Source of the DNA: UBA9676 sp963730065
GTDB lineage: Bacteria; Actinomycetota; Actinomycetes; Streptosporangiales; Streptosporangiaceae
Length of the DNA stretch: 64,000 nucleotides
Assembly: GCA_963730065.1 (NCBI GenBank)
Contig: CAVSQL010000007.1
Location: 62,001 to 126,000 of the forward strand
Reading direction: 5' to 3'
The stretch's first letter is position 1. Each line of letters begins with the position of its first letter. Below, piece by piece: positions 37,342 through 46,363 of the stretch. The translations under genes and the position numbers were made by a program. Below the pieces are notes generated by a model that searched no databases, had not been told where the DNA came from, and was given only the letters and a program-made list of their open reading frames with translations.

Positions 37342-40300
37342 CCGGCCGGGCCTCCTACAGCCCCGCCCAGCTGGCGATGCTGCTCGGCCTGCCGGAGCCG
37401 ACCGGCGAGCAGGCGGCCGTGATCGCCGCCCCGCTGGAGCCTCTGGCCGTGATCGCCGGGGCCGGCTCGGGCAAGAGCGAGACCATGGCAGCGCGGCTGG
37501 TCTGGCTGGTCGCCAACGGCATGGTCACGCCGGAGCGGGTGCTCGGCCTCACCTTCACCCGCAAGGCCGCCGCCGAGCTCGGGCAGCGGGTCCGCGTCAG
37601 GCTGACCGGCCTGCGACGGGCGGGCCTCGCCATCGCCAGAACGGAACCTGCCGGGCCGGCCCAGCTGCCCGGGCCGGCCGCGCCGCCGGGTGACGGGCGC
37701 CCGCGCGGCGGGCCCGCGGCCGCCGGGGCGGACCGGGACGGCGAGCCGGTGGTGTCCACCTATCACGCCTACGCCGCCAGGCTCGTCACCGACCACGCGC
37801 TCCGGGAGGCGATGGAGCCGTCGTTGCGCCTCATCACCCCGGCGGTGGCGTGGCAGATCGCGGCCCGGGTGGTCGCCACCTACGGTGGCCCGATGGACGC
37901 GGTCGACCGCGCCCCGCAATGGGTGACCGTGGCCGTGCTCGACCTGGCTGCGGAACTAGCCGAGCACCTGCGCACCCCGGGTGACGTCCAGCGGGCGGGG
38001 CGATGGCTGGACGCGGCCTGCCGGGCCCTCCAGGGCAAGGTGCCGGCCAGGGTCCGCCGGATCGCCGCCTGCCAGCGCACCCGGGAGCAGCTGCTGCCGA
38101 TGGTGGCCGCCTACGCGCAGGCCAAGGCCGTGCGGGAAGTGATCGACTACGGCGACCAGGTGGCGCTGGCGGCGCGTATCGCCACCCGCCATCCCCAGGT
38201 GGGCGCGATCGAGCGCGCCCGCTACCAGGTCGTGCTCCTCGATGAGTACCAGGACACCAGCCACGCCCAGCTGGTGCTGCTGCAGGCGCTGTTCGGCGGC
38301 GGCCACCCGGTCACCGCGGTCGGCGACCCCTGCCAGTCGATCTACGGCTGGCGCGGCGCCAGCGCCGGCAACCTGCGCCGTTTCGTCGCCGACTTCCCCG
38401 TGACCGGCGGGAGGATGACCGGCGGCCGGGCGGCCGGCCGCGGCGGGACCGGCTCGGGCGGGCGGGGCCGCACCCGTCCCGCCCAGGTCAGGCAGCTGTC
38501 CACCAGCTTCCGCAACACCGGGCGCGTGCTGGACGCCGCCGCCGCCCTGCAGGAGGGACTGCGGGCCGAGGCGCCGCTGGTGCCGCGGCTGGTGCCGCCC
38601 CCGCGGCGGGCGGGGCGCGGGCGGGTGGCCTGCGCGCTGCTGGAGACCGCGGCGGACGAGGCAGCCTGGGTCGCGTCCCAGATCGAGGGGCTGCTGGACC
38701 TGCCGCCCGGCATCGCCCCGGACGGCGACTCCTGGCCCGACCCCGGTCACGCGGACCTGCGCGCCGCCGACATCGCGGTGCTCTGCCGCAAGCGGTCCCA
38801 GTTCCCGGCGCTGCGGGCGGCGATCGAGGCGCGCGGGATCGCGGTCGAGGTGGTCGGCCTTGGCGGGCTGCTCACCGTCCCCGAAGTGGCCGACGTTGTC
38901 GCGACCCTGCGGGTCCTGCACGACCCGACCGCGTCCAGCTCACTGGCCCGGCTGCTCACCGGCCCGCGGTGGCGCATCGGGCCGCGCGACCTGGTGGCGC
39001 TGGGCAGGCGTGCCCGTGCCCTCGCCCGCGGGCGCCGCGCCCCGGCGGCGGCCGGCCCGGCACCGGCGGACGACGACCCGCTGGCCCAGGCGGTCACCGA
39101 CCTGACCGCCGAGCAGGGCAGCCTGGTGGAGGCTCTCGATGACCTCGGCCCCGCCGCCGCGTACTCGGCGCCGGGGTTCGCGCGGTTCAGCGTGCTCGCC
39201 GCGGAACTGCGGGCGCTGCGCGCGCACACCGGCCGTCCCCTGCCCGACCTGGTGGGCGAGGTGGAGCGGGTGCTGGGGCTGGACATCGAGGTGGCGGCCC
39301 AGCCGTGGCGCGACCCCGCCGCCGCGCGCGCCGACATGGACGCGTTCGTGGACGCGGCGGCCACGTTCGCCGACGACCAGGAGGAGCCGACGCTCGGCGC
39401 CTTCCTCGCCTACCTGACCGCCGCCGAGGCCGAGGAGTTCGGCCTGGAATCGGGCCGGCCCAGCGGCACGAACGCCGTCACCCTCACCACGGTGCACGGG
39501 GCGAAGGGCCTGCAGTGGGCGGCGGTGGTCGTGCCCGGGCTGTCCGCCGGGGCGAAGGCCCAGGTCTTCCCGGCCCGGCCGGTGGCCAGCGCCCGGTGGA
39601 CGCAGAACCCGCGGCTGCTCCCGTTCGGCCTGCGGGGAGACGCGCGCGACCTGCCCGTCCTCTCCGACCTCACCGCGGATTCGCTGGATGCCTTCGACGA
39701 CGCCTGCGCGGCACGCGAGCTGGCGGAGGAGCGGCGGCTGGCCTACGTGGCGGTGACCAGAGCGGCGTTCTGGGTGGCCTGTACCGGCTACTGGTGGGGT
39801 GAGGGCGTCTCACCGCTCGGCCCGTCGCTGTTCCTGGACGAGATCCGGGCCGCGTGCGAGGACGGCGCGGGAACCGTGGACCAATGGGCGCCGCCCCCGG
39901 AGGAGGACGCGACGAACCCGGTGCTGGCCGAGCCGGAGCCCGTGCGGTGGCCGCTGACCCCGGCCGGATCGCGTTACGAGGCCGTCCGCGAGGCGGCGGA
40001 ACTGGTAGGCCGCGCCCGGGCCACGCTGGCGGCCGGCGCCGTGCTGGACGGCAGCCTGGCGGACGGCGGGCTGGGGGAGGGCGGGCTGGCCTACGGTGGG
40101 CTGGCGGCCGGCGGGCTGCTGGGGCCGGGCGGGCCGGGAGCCCCGGCGGAGGGCGCCGGAGCCGGCGCCGCCGGCCTGCTGGGTGAGCAGGACCTGCTGC
40201 TGGCGCAGGCATGGGAGCGGGATACCGCGATCCTCCTCGCCGAGCGCGAGGAGCGGCGCGGCGACGCCGCCGCGGCGGTGGCGCTGCCCGGCCGGCTCTC

Positions 40301-40904
40301 GGTGTCGTCGCTGGTCACGATGGCCGCCGATCCGGCCGAGCTGGCCCGCCAGATCCGGCGCCCGATGCCGCGCCCGCCCGCGCCGCGGGCCCGGCGCGGC
40401 ACCGCCTTCCACCGGTGGCTGGAGGAAAGGTTCGGGCAGCAGCGGCTGATCGATTCGGCGGACCTGCTCGGCGCGGCCGACGAGCCCGCCGACGACGGCG
40501 ACGCGGGCGACCTGGCGCTCCTGCAGGGGCGGTTCGAGGCGGGGGAGTGGGGGGGCCGCTGGCCGCTGGAGGTGGAGGTGCCGTTCGAGACGCTGATCGC
40601 CGGCCGGGCCGTGCGCGGGCGGATCGACGCCGTGTTCGCGGACGCGGGCGACGGCGGGTACGACGTCGTGGACTGGAAGACCGGCGAGCCGCCCGCCTCG
40701 GAGGAAGAACGGCGGGTGGCGGCGGTCCAGCTCGCCGCCTACCGGCTGGCCTGGGCGGGGCTGGCCCGGGTGCCGCTCCGCCAGGTGCGGGCGGCGTTCT
40801 ACTACGTGCGCCAGGACCTGACCCTGCGGCCAGCGGACCTGCTCGACGAGGCGGGCCTGGCCGCGCTCATCGAGACCGTCCCGCTCCGGCGGCCAGTGCC
40901 ATGA
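37338..40904 (+). CDS. adnB: AdnB: helicase-nuclease subunit of AdnAB
   Basis: This 1188-aa protein starts with the AdnB-type segment YSPAQLAMLLGLPEPTGEQA, then Walker A (IAGAGSGKSETMAARLVWLV, about 40-47), LGLTFTRKAAAELGQRVRVR, Walker B (VVLLDEYQDTSHAQLVLLQA), VGDPCQSIYGWRGASAGNLR, LTTVHGAKGLQWAAVVVPGL and ERRLAYVAVTRAAFWVACTG. Between motor and nuclease lies a Gly/Leu/Ala repeat (LADGGLGEGGLAYGGLAAGG, about 905-925). The C-terminal nuclease has RGTAFHRWLEERF, RGRIDAVFADAGDGGYDVVD and WKTGEPP with its catalytic Asp and Lys. AdnB is the lead motor in mycobacteria. Its GTG overlaps the adnA stop, ensuring balanced subunits. Confidence 0.92.
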   Translation: MTGRASYSPAQLAMLLGLPEPTGEQAAVIAAPLEPLAVIAGAGSGKSETMAARLVWLVANGMVTPERVLGLTFTRKAAAELGQRVRVRLTGLRRAGLAIARTEPAGPAQLPGPAAPPGDGRPRGGPAAAGADRDGEPVVSTYHAYAARLVTDHALREAMEPSLRLITPAVAWQIAARVVATYGGPMDAVDRAPQWVTVAVLDLAAELAEHLRTPGDVQRAGRWLDAACRALQGKVPARVRRIAACQRTREQLLPMVAAYAQAKAVREVIDYGDQVALAARIATRHPQVGAIERARYQVVLLDEYQDTSHAQLVLLQALFGGGHPVTAVGDPCQSIYGWRGASAGNLRRFVADFPVTGGRMTGGRAAGRGGTGSGGRGRTRPAQVRQLSTSFRNTGRVLDAAAALQEGLRAEAPLVPRLVPPPRRAGRGRVACALLETAADEAAWVASQIEGLLDLPPGIAPDGDSWPDPGHADLRAADIAVLCRKRSQFPALRAAIEARGIAVEVVGLGGLLTVPEVADVVATLRVLHDPTASSSLARLLTGPRWRIGPRDLVALGRRARALARGRRAPAAAGPAPADDDPLAQAVTDLTAEQGSLVEALDDLGPAAAYSAPGFARFSVLAAELRALRAHTGRPLPDLVGEVERVLGLDIEVAAQPWRDPAAARADMDAFVDAAATFADDQEEPTLGAFLAYLTAAEAEEFGLESGRPSGTNAVTLTTVHGAKGLQWAAVVVPGLSAGAKAQVFPARPVASARWTQNPRLLPFGLRGDARDLPVLSDLTADSLDAFDDACAARELAEERRLAYVAVTRAAFWVACTGYWWGEGVSPLGPSLFLDEIRAACEDGAGTVDQWAPPPEEDATNPVLAEPEPVRWPLTPAGSRYEAVREAAELVGRARATLAAGAVLDGSLADGGLGEGGLAYGGLAAGGLLGPGGPGAPAEGAGAGAAGLLGEQDLLLAQAWERDTAILLAEREERRGDAAAAVALPGRLSVSSLVTMAADPAELARQIRRPMPRPPAPRARRGTAFHRWLEERFGQQRLIDSADLLGAADEPADDGDAGDLALLQGRFEAGEWGGRWPLEVEVPFETLIAGRAVRGRIDAVFADAGDGGYDVVDWKTGEPPASEEERRVAAVQLAAYRLAWAGLARVPLRQVRAAFYYVRQDLTLRPADLLDEAGLAALIETVPLRRPVP

Positions 40905-41132
40905 GCGGCGTCCCGGCGCCGGGGCGCTAGCCGCCTCCCGTGCCCGCCTCCGATGGCTCCCGCGGCCCCGGACCGCGGCCGGTGATACCGGTGCAGCGCC
41001 CCGGCCCGGACCGTCCCCGGGGCGATTCACACCCGCCGGGGGTGGTGACCGCCGGCCCGCCGTGGGGGAACCTGCGGGCAGGCAGCGGCGCGGGGCGCTG
41101 CGGACCGCCGGGAGGAGGCGCTGGATGGGCCG

Positions 41133-42077
41133 GTGGAGACCGTGACCGGACGGCCGGGGGGAATCGCGGCGGGCATCGGCGAGGCAGGTCTCGGGGCCGC
41201 GAAACGGGCCTGGCGGGCCACCGGGTGGACCGGCCAGCACCTGCGGCACGCCGCCGGGCTGATCGTGCCGGGGCGCAACCCGGCCGCCCGGGTCTACGAG
41301 AGCATCGGCTCTGAATGCTTTGCCGCGCTGGCGCCGGGCTGGCTGAACCTGGGGCTGTGGGACGGGCCCGGCACGGAGGCTGAGGCCGGGGCCGCCTGCC
41401 GCCGGCTCGTCCTGACGGTGGCGTCGGCCCTGCCGGCCGGCGGGGTCATCATCGACGTCGGGAACGGCCTCGGAACCCAGGATCCGCTGATCGCCGAGAG
41501 CGCCCGCCCGCGCCGGCTGATCGCGGTGAACATCGCCGAGTGGCAGCTGTCGGCCGGGAAGGACCGGCTGCGGGAAGCCGCGGCGGTCCCGGTCGCCGGT
41601 GACGCGGCCCGGCTCCCGCTGGCCAGCGGGGTCGCGGACGGGCTGATCAGCGTGGAGGCGGCATTCCACTTCCGCTCCCGCCGCGCCTTCTTCGAGGAGT
41701 GTTACCGGGTGCTGCGGCCCGGTGGCGTGCTGAGCATGACCGACATCTCGACCGAGCGGTGGCCGCGTGGTCCCGCTGAGCTGGCCTCCGGCCTGGCTCA
41801 GCTGCGGGTGTTCGGGCTCCGCCCCGCGGCGGCGATGACCGCCAGCCAGATCGCGGCGGCCGCCCGGGCGGCCGGCCTGGTGGAGGTGGAGGTAACGAGG
41901 TGCGGCGATCGCGTGATCGCCCCCGCGCTCCGGGTCGTCGCGGCGCGGTTGCCGAACTCACCGCAGGCCCCCCTCGGGCACCGCACCGCTGTCCGGGTCC
42001 TGCTGTGGCAGGTGGAACTGCTGTGGCGGCACCAGATCATCGACTACGTGCTGCTCCGCGCCACCCGCCCGGCCTAG
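41133..42077 (+). CDS. Class I SAM-dependent methyltransferase
   Basis: About 314 aa. After an amphipathic N-terminus of about 55 residues comes the Rossmann-type methyltransferase: motif I VIIDVGNGLGTQDPLIAESA, VAGDAARLPLASGVADGLIS, VEAAFHFRSRRAFFEECYRV and LRPGGVLSMTDIS. This pattern is close to the small-molecule MT family that includes sarcosine/geranyl-diphosphate and macrolide O-methyltransferases, but the substrate is not predictable. The GTG at 41133 lies 14 nt after GGAGGAGG, a long spacing; a GTG at 41142 is possible. It stands alone between adnB (228-nt gap, nothing else seen) and the M20 peptidase. Confidence 0.8.
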   Translation: METVTGRPGGIAAGIGEAGLGAAKRAWRATGWTGQHLRHAAGLIVPGRNPAARVYESIGSECFAALAPGWLNLGLWDGPGTEAEAGAACRRLVLTVASALPAGGVIIDVGNGLGTQDPLIAESARPRRLIAVNIAEWQLSAGKDRLREAAAVPVAGDAARLPLASGVADGLISVEAAFHFRSRRAFFEECYRVLRPGGVLSMTDISTERWPRGPAELASGLAQLRVFGLRPAAAMTASQIAAAARAAGLVEVEVTRCGDRVIAPALRVVAARLPNSPQAPLGHRTAVRVLLWQVELLWRHQIIDYVLLRATRPA

Positions 42078-42197
42078 CCGACCGGGCCGTCACGCTCCAG
42101 GCTGATCGGCCGCTGGCCCCGGGGGGACGATCCCGGTGCCCCCACGGCATGCCCTAGAGTGCCGGAACAGAACCCGGTGAGGAGGCGGTCGGCGGTC

Positions 42198-43598
42198 ATG
42201 GACGTCCGTGACTACATCCAGCAGCAGGCAGGTGGCTTCTTCGAGGACCTGAAGCGGTGGCTTGCCATCCCATCGATCTCGGCCGACCCCGGTCACCATC
42301 AGGACGTGCGGGCCAGCGCCGAGTGGCTCGCCGCCCATTTGCGCGCCACCGGGTTCCCCGAGGTGGAGATCTGGGAGACCGGCAGCGCCGGCTCCCCGGG
42401 CCTGCCGGCGGTCTTCGCCTGCTGGCCCGCCGCCGACCCCGCCGCGCCGGCGGTGTGCGTCTACGGGCACCACGATGTGCAGCCGGTCGAGCCGCTGGCC
42501 GAGTGGGACTCGCCGCCGTTCGCGCCCGCCGAACGGGACGGCCAGCTGCTGGCCCGGGGCGCGTCCGACGACAAGGGGCAGGTGATGCTGCACAGCCTCG
42601 GCGTCCGGGCCTGCCTGGCGGCGGCCGGGGCCACCGGCCCGCCGGTCACCATCAAGCTGCTGATCGAGGGGGAGGAGGAGTCCGGCTCGCCGCATTTCGC
42701 CGATCTTCTGCGCGCGAAGGCCGGCCGCCTGGCCTGCGACGTGATCGTGGTGTCCGACACCACGATGTGGGCCGCGGACGTGCCTTCCATGTGCACCGGG
42801 ATGCGCGGGCTTGTGGGCGCGGAGATCACGCTGCGCGGCCCGGCCTCCGACCTGCATTCCGGTTCCTTCGGCGGCGGGGTGCCCAACCCCCTGCACGCCA
42901 TGGCCGCGCTGCTCGCGGGGCTCCATGACGCGGACAGCCGGGTCACCCTCCCCGGCTTCTACGACCGGGTGGTGCCGCTGACCGCGCAGGAGCGGGAGCT
43001 GTTCGCGCGGCTGCCGTACGAGGAAAAGCACTGGCTCGCCGACGCCGGGCACAGCCAGGCGGCCACCGGCGAGGCCGGGTTCAGCACCCTGGAGCGGATC
43101 TGGGCGAGACCCACCGCCGAGGTCAACGGCATGTGGGGAGGGCACACCGGCCCAGGGGGCAAGACGATCGTGCCGCGTGAGGCCCACGCGAAGGTCTCGT
43201 TCCGCCTCGTCGCCCGCCAGGAGCCCGCCGAGGTGCGTGCCGGGCTGAGTGAGTACGTGGCCGCGCACACCCCGCCCGGCATCGACGCGGAGGTCACCTT
43301 CGAGGGCCCCGGCGTGCGGCCGTGCTTCTCGCCGATCTCGTCGCCAGCGGTTCAGGCGGGCCAGCGCGCGATGGAACGTGCGTTCGGCCGCGAGGTGCTG
43401 TTCACCCGGGAGGGAGGCAGCGGCCCGGAGGCGGACCTGACCGACATTCTCGGCGCGCCCCTGGTGTTCGTGGCGGTCGGCCTGGACTCCGACCGCATCC
43501 ACGCGCCCAACGAGAAGGCCGAGATGGCGCTGCTGCTCAAGGGGGCCGAGGCGGCGGCGTATCTGTGGCCTGAGCTGGCGGCGCTGGGCGGTGACTGA
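42198..43598 (+). CDS. M20-family metallopeptidase (dipeptidase)
   Basis: About 466 aa; a di-zinc M20 aminoacylase/carnosinase-type hydrolase acting on dipeptides in the cytosol. Zinc-ligand motifs are visible: VYGHHDVQPVEPLAEWDSPP, RGASDDKGQVMLH, LIEGEEESGSP and VVSDTTMW; the lid/dimerisation domain contains GGHTGPGGKTIVPREAHAKV, and a late REGGSGPEADLTDILGAPL and DRIHAPNEKAEM supply the last ligands. The ATG at 42198 is chosen because DVRDYIQQQAGGFFEDLKRW is the usual start; GAGGAGG lies 13 nt upstream. GTG codons at 42159 and 42177 are alternatives. NudC follows after 5 nt. Confidence 0.9.
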   Translation: MDVRDYIQQQAGGFFEDLKRWLAIPSISADPGHHQDVRASAEWLAAHLRATGFPEVEIWETGSAGSPGLPAVFACWPAADPAAPAVCVYGHHDVQPVEPLAEWDSPPFAPAERDGQLLARGASDDKGQVMLHSLGVRACLAAAGATGPPVTIKLLIEGEEESGSPHFADLLRAKAGRLACDVIVVSDTTMWAADVPSMCTGMRGLVGAEITLRGPASDLHSGSFGGGVPNPLHAMAALLAGLHDADSRVTLPGFYDRVVPLTAQERELFARLPYEEKHWLADAGHSQAATGEAGFSTLERIWARPTAEVNGMWGGHTGPGGKTIVPREAHAKVSFRLVARQEPAEVRAGLSEYVAAHTPPGIDAEVTFEGPGVRPCFSPISSPAVQAGQRAMERAFGREVLFTREGGSGPEADLTDILGAPLVFVAVGLDSDRIHAPNEKAEMALLLKGAEAAAYLWPELAALGGD

Positions 43599-43603
43599 AA
43601 CCG

Positions 43604-44632
43604 GTGGCTGAAGGCGGCGGCCGGGTGGGTGGCCGCATGACCACCGATGGGGCGGCGGGCGATCGGGAGGAGCGGGAGGTCGCCGGCGAGCTGGGCGGGT
43701 TCGCGCTGGCCCGCAGCGAGGTGGATCGGGCCAGCGCCCGCCGCGAGGATCCGGACTGGATCGCGGCCGCCTGGGCCGACAGCCGCAGCCGGGTGCTGGT
43801 CCTGGACGAGGGCCAGGCGCTGGTCCGGTTCGGCGACGGCGCCGCCGAGCTGGTCCTGGTGCCGCCCGTGCAGGCGCCCGAGGGGCTGAAATTCCTGCTG
43901 GGCGTGGACACCGGCGGGACCGCCTACTTCGGCCTGGCCGGCCCGGCGGGCGGGCTCGGGGCGGGTCCCATGCCGTCCCCCGGTACCGACATGGCACCGC
44001 CCGGACCCGGGGTGCGCCCGGCCGCCCTGCGGCAGGTCGGGCCGCTGCTCAGCGACCGTGACGCCGGGCTGCTCACCCACGCGGTGGCGCTGGCCAACTG
44101 GCATGCCCGGCACACCCACTGCCCGCGGTGCGGCGCGCTGACCGTGCCGGCCCCGGCCGGGCACGCGCGGCACTGCCCGGTCGACGGCAGCGAGCACTTC
44201 CCCCGGATCGACCCGGCCGTGATCATGCTGGTGAGCGACGACGAGGATCGCTGCCTGCTCGCCCGCAACCGCCTCTGGCCGCCGGGCCGGGTGTCCATCC
44301 TGGCCGGTTTCGTCGAGCCGGGCGAGTCAGCGGAGCAGGCCGTCGCCCGCGAGGTCAGGGAGGAGACCGGGATCGCCGTCAGCGGCATCCGCTACGTCGG
44401 CAGCCAGCCGTGGCCGATGCCGCAGAGCCTGATGCTCGGTTTCCGCGCCGAGGCCGGGCCCGGGCAGCAGATCAGGGTGGACAACGAGGAGATCGCCGAA
44501 GCCCGCTGGCTCACCCGCGCCCAGCTGGCCGCCGAGGTCACGGCGGGCGAGCTGCTGCTGCCACCGCCGGTGTCGATCGCGCACCAGATCATCCAATCCT
44601 GGTACGGCGGCCCGCTCCCCGGCACCTGGTAA
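43604..44632 (+). CDS. nudC: NAD(+) diphosphatase NudC
   Basis: This protein of up to 342 aa hydrolyses NAD(H) to NMN(H) and AMP and may remove NAD caps from RNA. It has the N-terminal NUDIX-like part, a zinc-ribbon remnant (HCPRCGALT and ARHCPVDGSEHFPRIDPAVI; the fourth Cys is not obvious), the Nudix box GFVEPGESAEQAVAREVREE followed by TGI, and the NADH-specific SQPWPMPQSLMLGFRAEAG motif. The GTG at 43604 is 5 nt after the M20 stop; the ATG at 43637 with GGGTGGG upstream is an equally good start. Co-transcribed with the peptidase gene. Confidence 0.9.
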   Translation: MAEGGGRVGGRMTTDGAAGDREEREVAGELGGFALARSEVDRASARREDPDWIAAAWADSRSRVLVLDEGQALVRFGDGAAELVLVPPVQAPEGLKFLLGVDTGGTAYFGLAGPAGGLGAGPMPSPGTDMAPPGPGVRPAALRQVGPLLSDRDAGLLTHAVALANWHARHTHCPRCGALTVPAPAGHARHCPVDGSEHFPRIDPAVIMLVSDDEDRCLLARNRLWPPGRVSILAGFVEPGESAEQAVAREVREETGIAVSGIRYVGSQPWPMPQSLMLGFRAEAGPGQQIRVDNEEIAEARWLTRAQLAAEVTAGELLLPPPVSIAHQIIQSWYGGPLPGTW

Positions 44633-44760
44633 GCACCAGCGCCGCGCCCAGCAACGGGACCGGGTCAGGGTGTTCGACTCCCTCCCGGACCAGGGCCCGT
44701 TCCAGCAGATCCCTGACCGGCGGCGGCTTCCGCTAGCCCAGGTCGTCCGCGCGCCGCTGC

Positions 44761-45147
44761 CTAGCCCGTGGCCAGCTCCTCCGGCGTCAGCGGCCGCAGC
44801 ACGCAGAACTCGTTGCCGTCCGGGTCGGCCATGACCACCCAGCTGACGCCGGGGCCTTGCCCGACGTCGGCCCGGCGGGCGCCGAGGGCCTCGAGCCGCG
44901 CCACCTCCGCGGCCTGGTCCTCGGGGCGCAGGTCAAGGTGGAGGCGGTTCTTGCCCGTCTTGTCCTCCGGGACCCGCAGGAACAGCAGGTCCGGCACGAC
45001 CCCGTCCTCCTTGCTGGCCGCCGGCGGCTCCAGCACGACCTCGTCGCCCTCCCCGGACATGCGCCACCCCAGGACCGACCGCCAGAACGCCGCCAGCCCG
45101 GCCGGATCGGCCGTATCGATGCACAGGCACTGAATGCGAAGCGTCAT
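44761..45147 (-). CDS. VOC/glyoxalase-like domain protein
   Basis: The 128-aa product has two beta-alpha-beta-beta-beta units: LRIQCLCIDTADPAGLAAFW, RSVLGWRMSGEGDEVVLEPP and NRLHLDLRPEDQAAEVARLE, then ARRADVGQGPGVSWVVMADP and DGNEFCVLRPL. This is the vicinal-oxygen-chelate family (glyoxalase, bleomycin resistance), with His in HLDL and Glu in NEFC as likely metal ligands. The substrate is unknown. The ATG at 45147 gives the standard length; the frame is open 17 codons further upstream without family similarity. Confidence 0.82.
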   Translation of the reverse strand: MTLRIQCLCIDTADPAGLAAFWRSVLGWRMSGEGDEVVLEPPAASKEDGVVPDLLFLRVPEDKTGKNRLHLDLRPEDQAAEVARLEALGARRADVGQGPGVSWVVMADPDGNEFCVLRPLTPEELATG

Positions 45148-45211
45148 GCGGCGACTGTGAGCCTCCCGCACCGGCCGTGTCCACCGGTTTTCCGGCACCG
45201 GCCCGCGCGGG

Positions 45212-46177
45212 TCAGCGGGCGGGGGCGAGCCAGCGCACGGCGTCGGTCTCGTCCATGCCGGGGGCGGGCACCACCGCCACGACCGGTGTGTTCAGGCCGC
45301 TGGCCCGGTACTGCTCGACCCGCTCCCGGCAGTCCTCCGGCCGGCCGTGCACGACCAGCTCGTCCACGATGTGGTCGGGGATGGCCGCAAGCGCCCCCCG
45401 GCGGTCCCCGGCCGCCCACGCGTCCTGCATGGGGCGCAGCGCCTCACCGCGTCCCAGCCAGACGTGGAAGGCGGCGTAGGCGGGGACCGTGAGGTAGGCC
45501 GCGACCAGTCGGCGGCCGACGTCCCGGGCGACGGCCGCATCCGCGGTCGGGCAGACGAACACGCGGGCGATCAGCTCGCAGTCCGGGCCGGCCGCGCCGC
45601 GCACGGTGGGCACGTCCGACGGGGCAAGCCAGTTCGTGATCACCGCATCAGCCAGCGAGGCTCCCAGCCGCACCATGCCGGGCCCCAGCGCGGCGAGGGC
45701 AAGCCCGGGGGGCGGGGCGGGCGGCGGGTCCAGCCGGAAGCCGCTGATGGCGAAGCTCTCATACTCCGCGCTCACCTTCTCCCCGGCCAGCGCCGCGCGC
45801 AGGAACAGCAGCGTATCCCGTGCGCGCTGGTAGGGCCGGGCCAGCTCGATACCGTTCCACGCCTCCACGATCACCGGGGAGGAGGTGCCGATGCCGAGCA
45901 CGAACCGGCCGGGTGCCAGGGCCGCCATCGTGGCCGCGTTCATCGCGAGCAGGGCCGGGCCGCGGGTGAAGATCCCGGCGATGGCGGTCCCCAGCCGCAG
46001 CCGGTCCGTCCACTGGGCGGCCAGCGCCAGCGGGGTGAAGGCGTCGGCGCCGTTGAGCTCGGATGACCAGGCGTCGGTGTAGCCGAGGTCGGGCAGCCCG
46101 GCGACGATGTCCCGCTGCTCATGCAGGGGCAGGCTCCGCAACGGCAGCGTGATGCCCCATCTCGGCGTGACTGTCAT
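45212..46177 (-). CDS. LLM-class (luciferase-like) F420-type oxidoreductase
   Basis: The 321-aa product is a TIM-barrel bacterial-luciferase-like protein: WGITLPLRSLPLHEQRDIVA, GLPDLGYTDAWSSELNGADA, FTRGPALLAMNAATMAALAP, GRFVLGIGTSSPVIVEAWNG, PPGLALAALGPGMVRLGASL. The GIGTSSPVIVEAWNG segment is typical of F420-dependent members rather than FMN ones. The substrate is unknown. The ATG has GAGGAGG upstream. It is divergent from the deazaflavin-dependent nitroreductase-like gene across a region with two TetR-type palindromes, suggesting co-regulation of two F420 enzymes. Confidence 0.85.
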   Translation of the reverse strand: MTVTPRWGITLPLRSLPLHEQRDIVAGLPDLGYTDAWSSELNGADAFTPLALAAQWTDRLRLGTAIAGIFTRGPALLAMNAATMAALAPGRFVLGIGTSSPVIVEAWNGIELARPYQRARDTLLFLRAALAGEKVSAEYESFAISGFRLDPPPAPPPGLALAALGPGMVRLGASLADAVITNWLAPSDVPTVRGAAGPDCELIARVFVCPTADAAVARDVGRRLVAAYLTVPAYAAFHVWLGRGEALRPMQDAWAAGDRRGALAAIPDHIVDELVVHGRPEDCRERVEQYRASGLNTPVVAVVPAPGMDETDAVRWLAPAR

Positions 46178-46267
46178 CGGTGACCTCCTCGGGGTTCCTG
46201 CCCCATGATGCCGGGTACCTGGCCCGGGGGGCGGGCCGTCGGCTCCTTACAGATCAGAGGACTAAAA

Positions 46268-46335
46268 TGAGAGCACTGCTCTTGACATTAAGCCTGAATC
46301 GAGTACGCTGTTCTTAATCGAGATCAGTGCTCTCA
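46268..46335 (+). promoter_or_regulatory. Strong promoter flanked by two TetR-type palindromes
   Basis: TTGACA (46282-46287) and TACGCT (46304-46309), 16 bp apart, make a near-consensus promoter for the gene at 46364. Palindrome 1 (GAGAGC-ACT-GCTCTT, 46269-46283) overlaps the -35; palindrome 2 (GAGATC-AGT-GCTCTC, 46320-46334) covers the expected transcription start. Across the pair, TGAGAGCACTG (46268-46278) and CAGTGCTCTCA (46325-46335) are perfectly inverted. This is the style of TetR-family operators. No TetR gene is in the vicinity. Confidence 0.65.
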
Positions 46336-46363
46336 CAATGAAGCAGAGAAGGGAACCCCCGCC

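Noticed and set aside
44633..44760. Possible small leftward gene (VRDLLERALVREGVEHPDPV) between nudC and the VOC gene
   Set aside because: It has no start in the gap, runs antisense into nudC, and no homologue was recognised.
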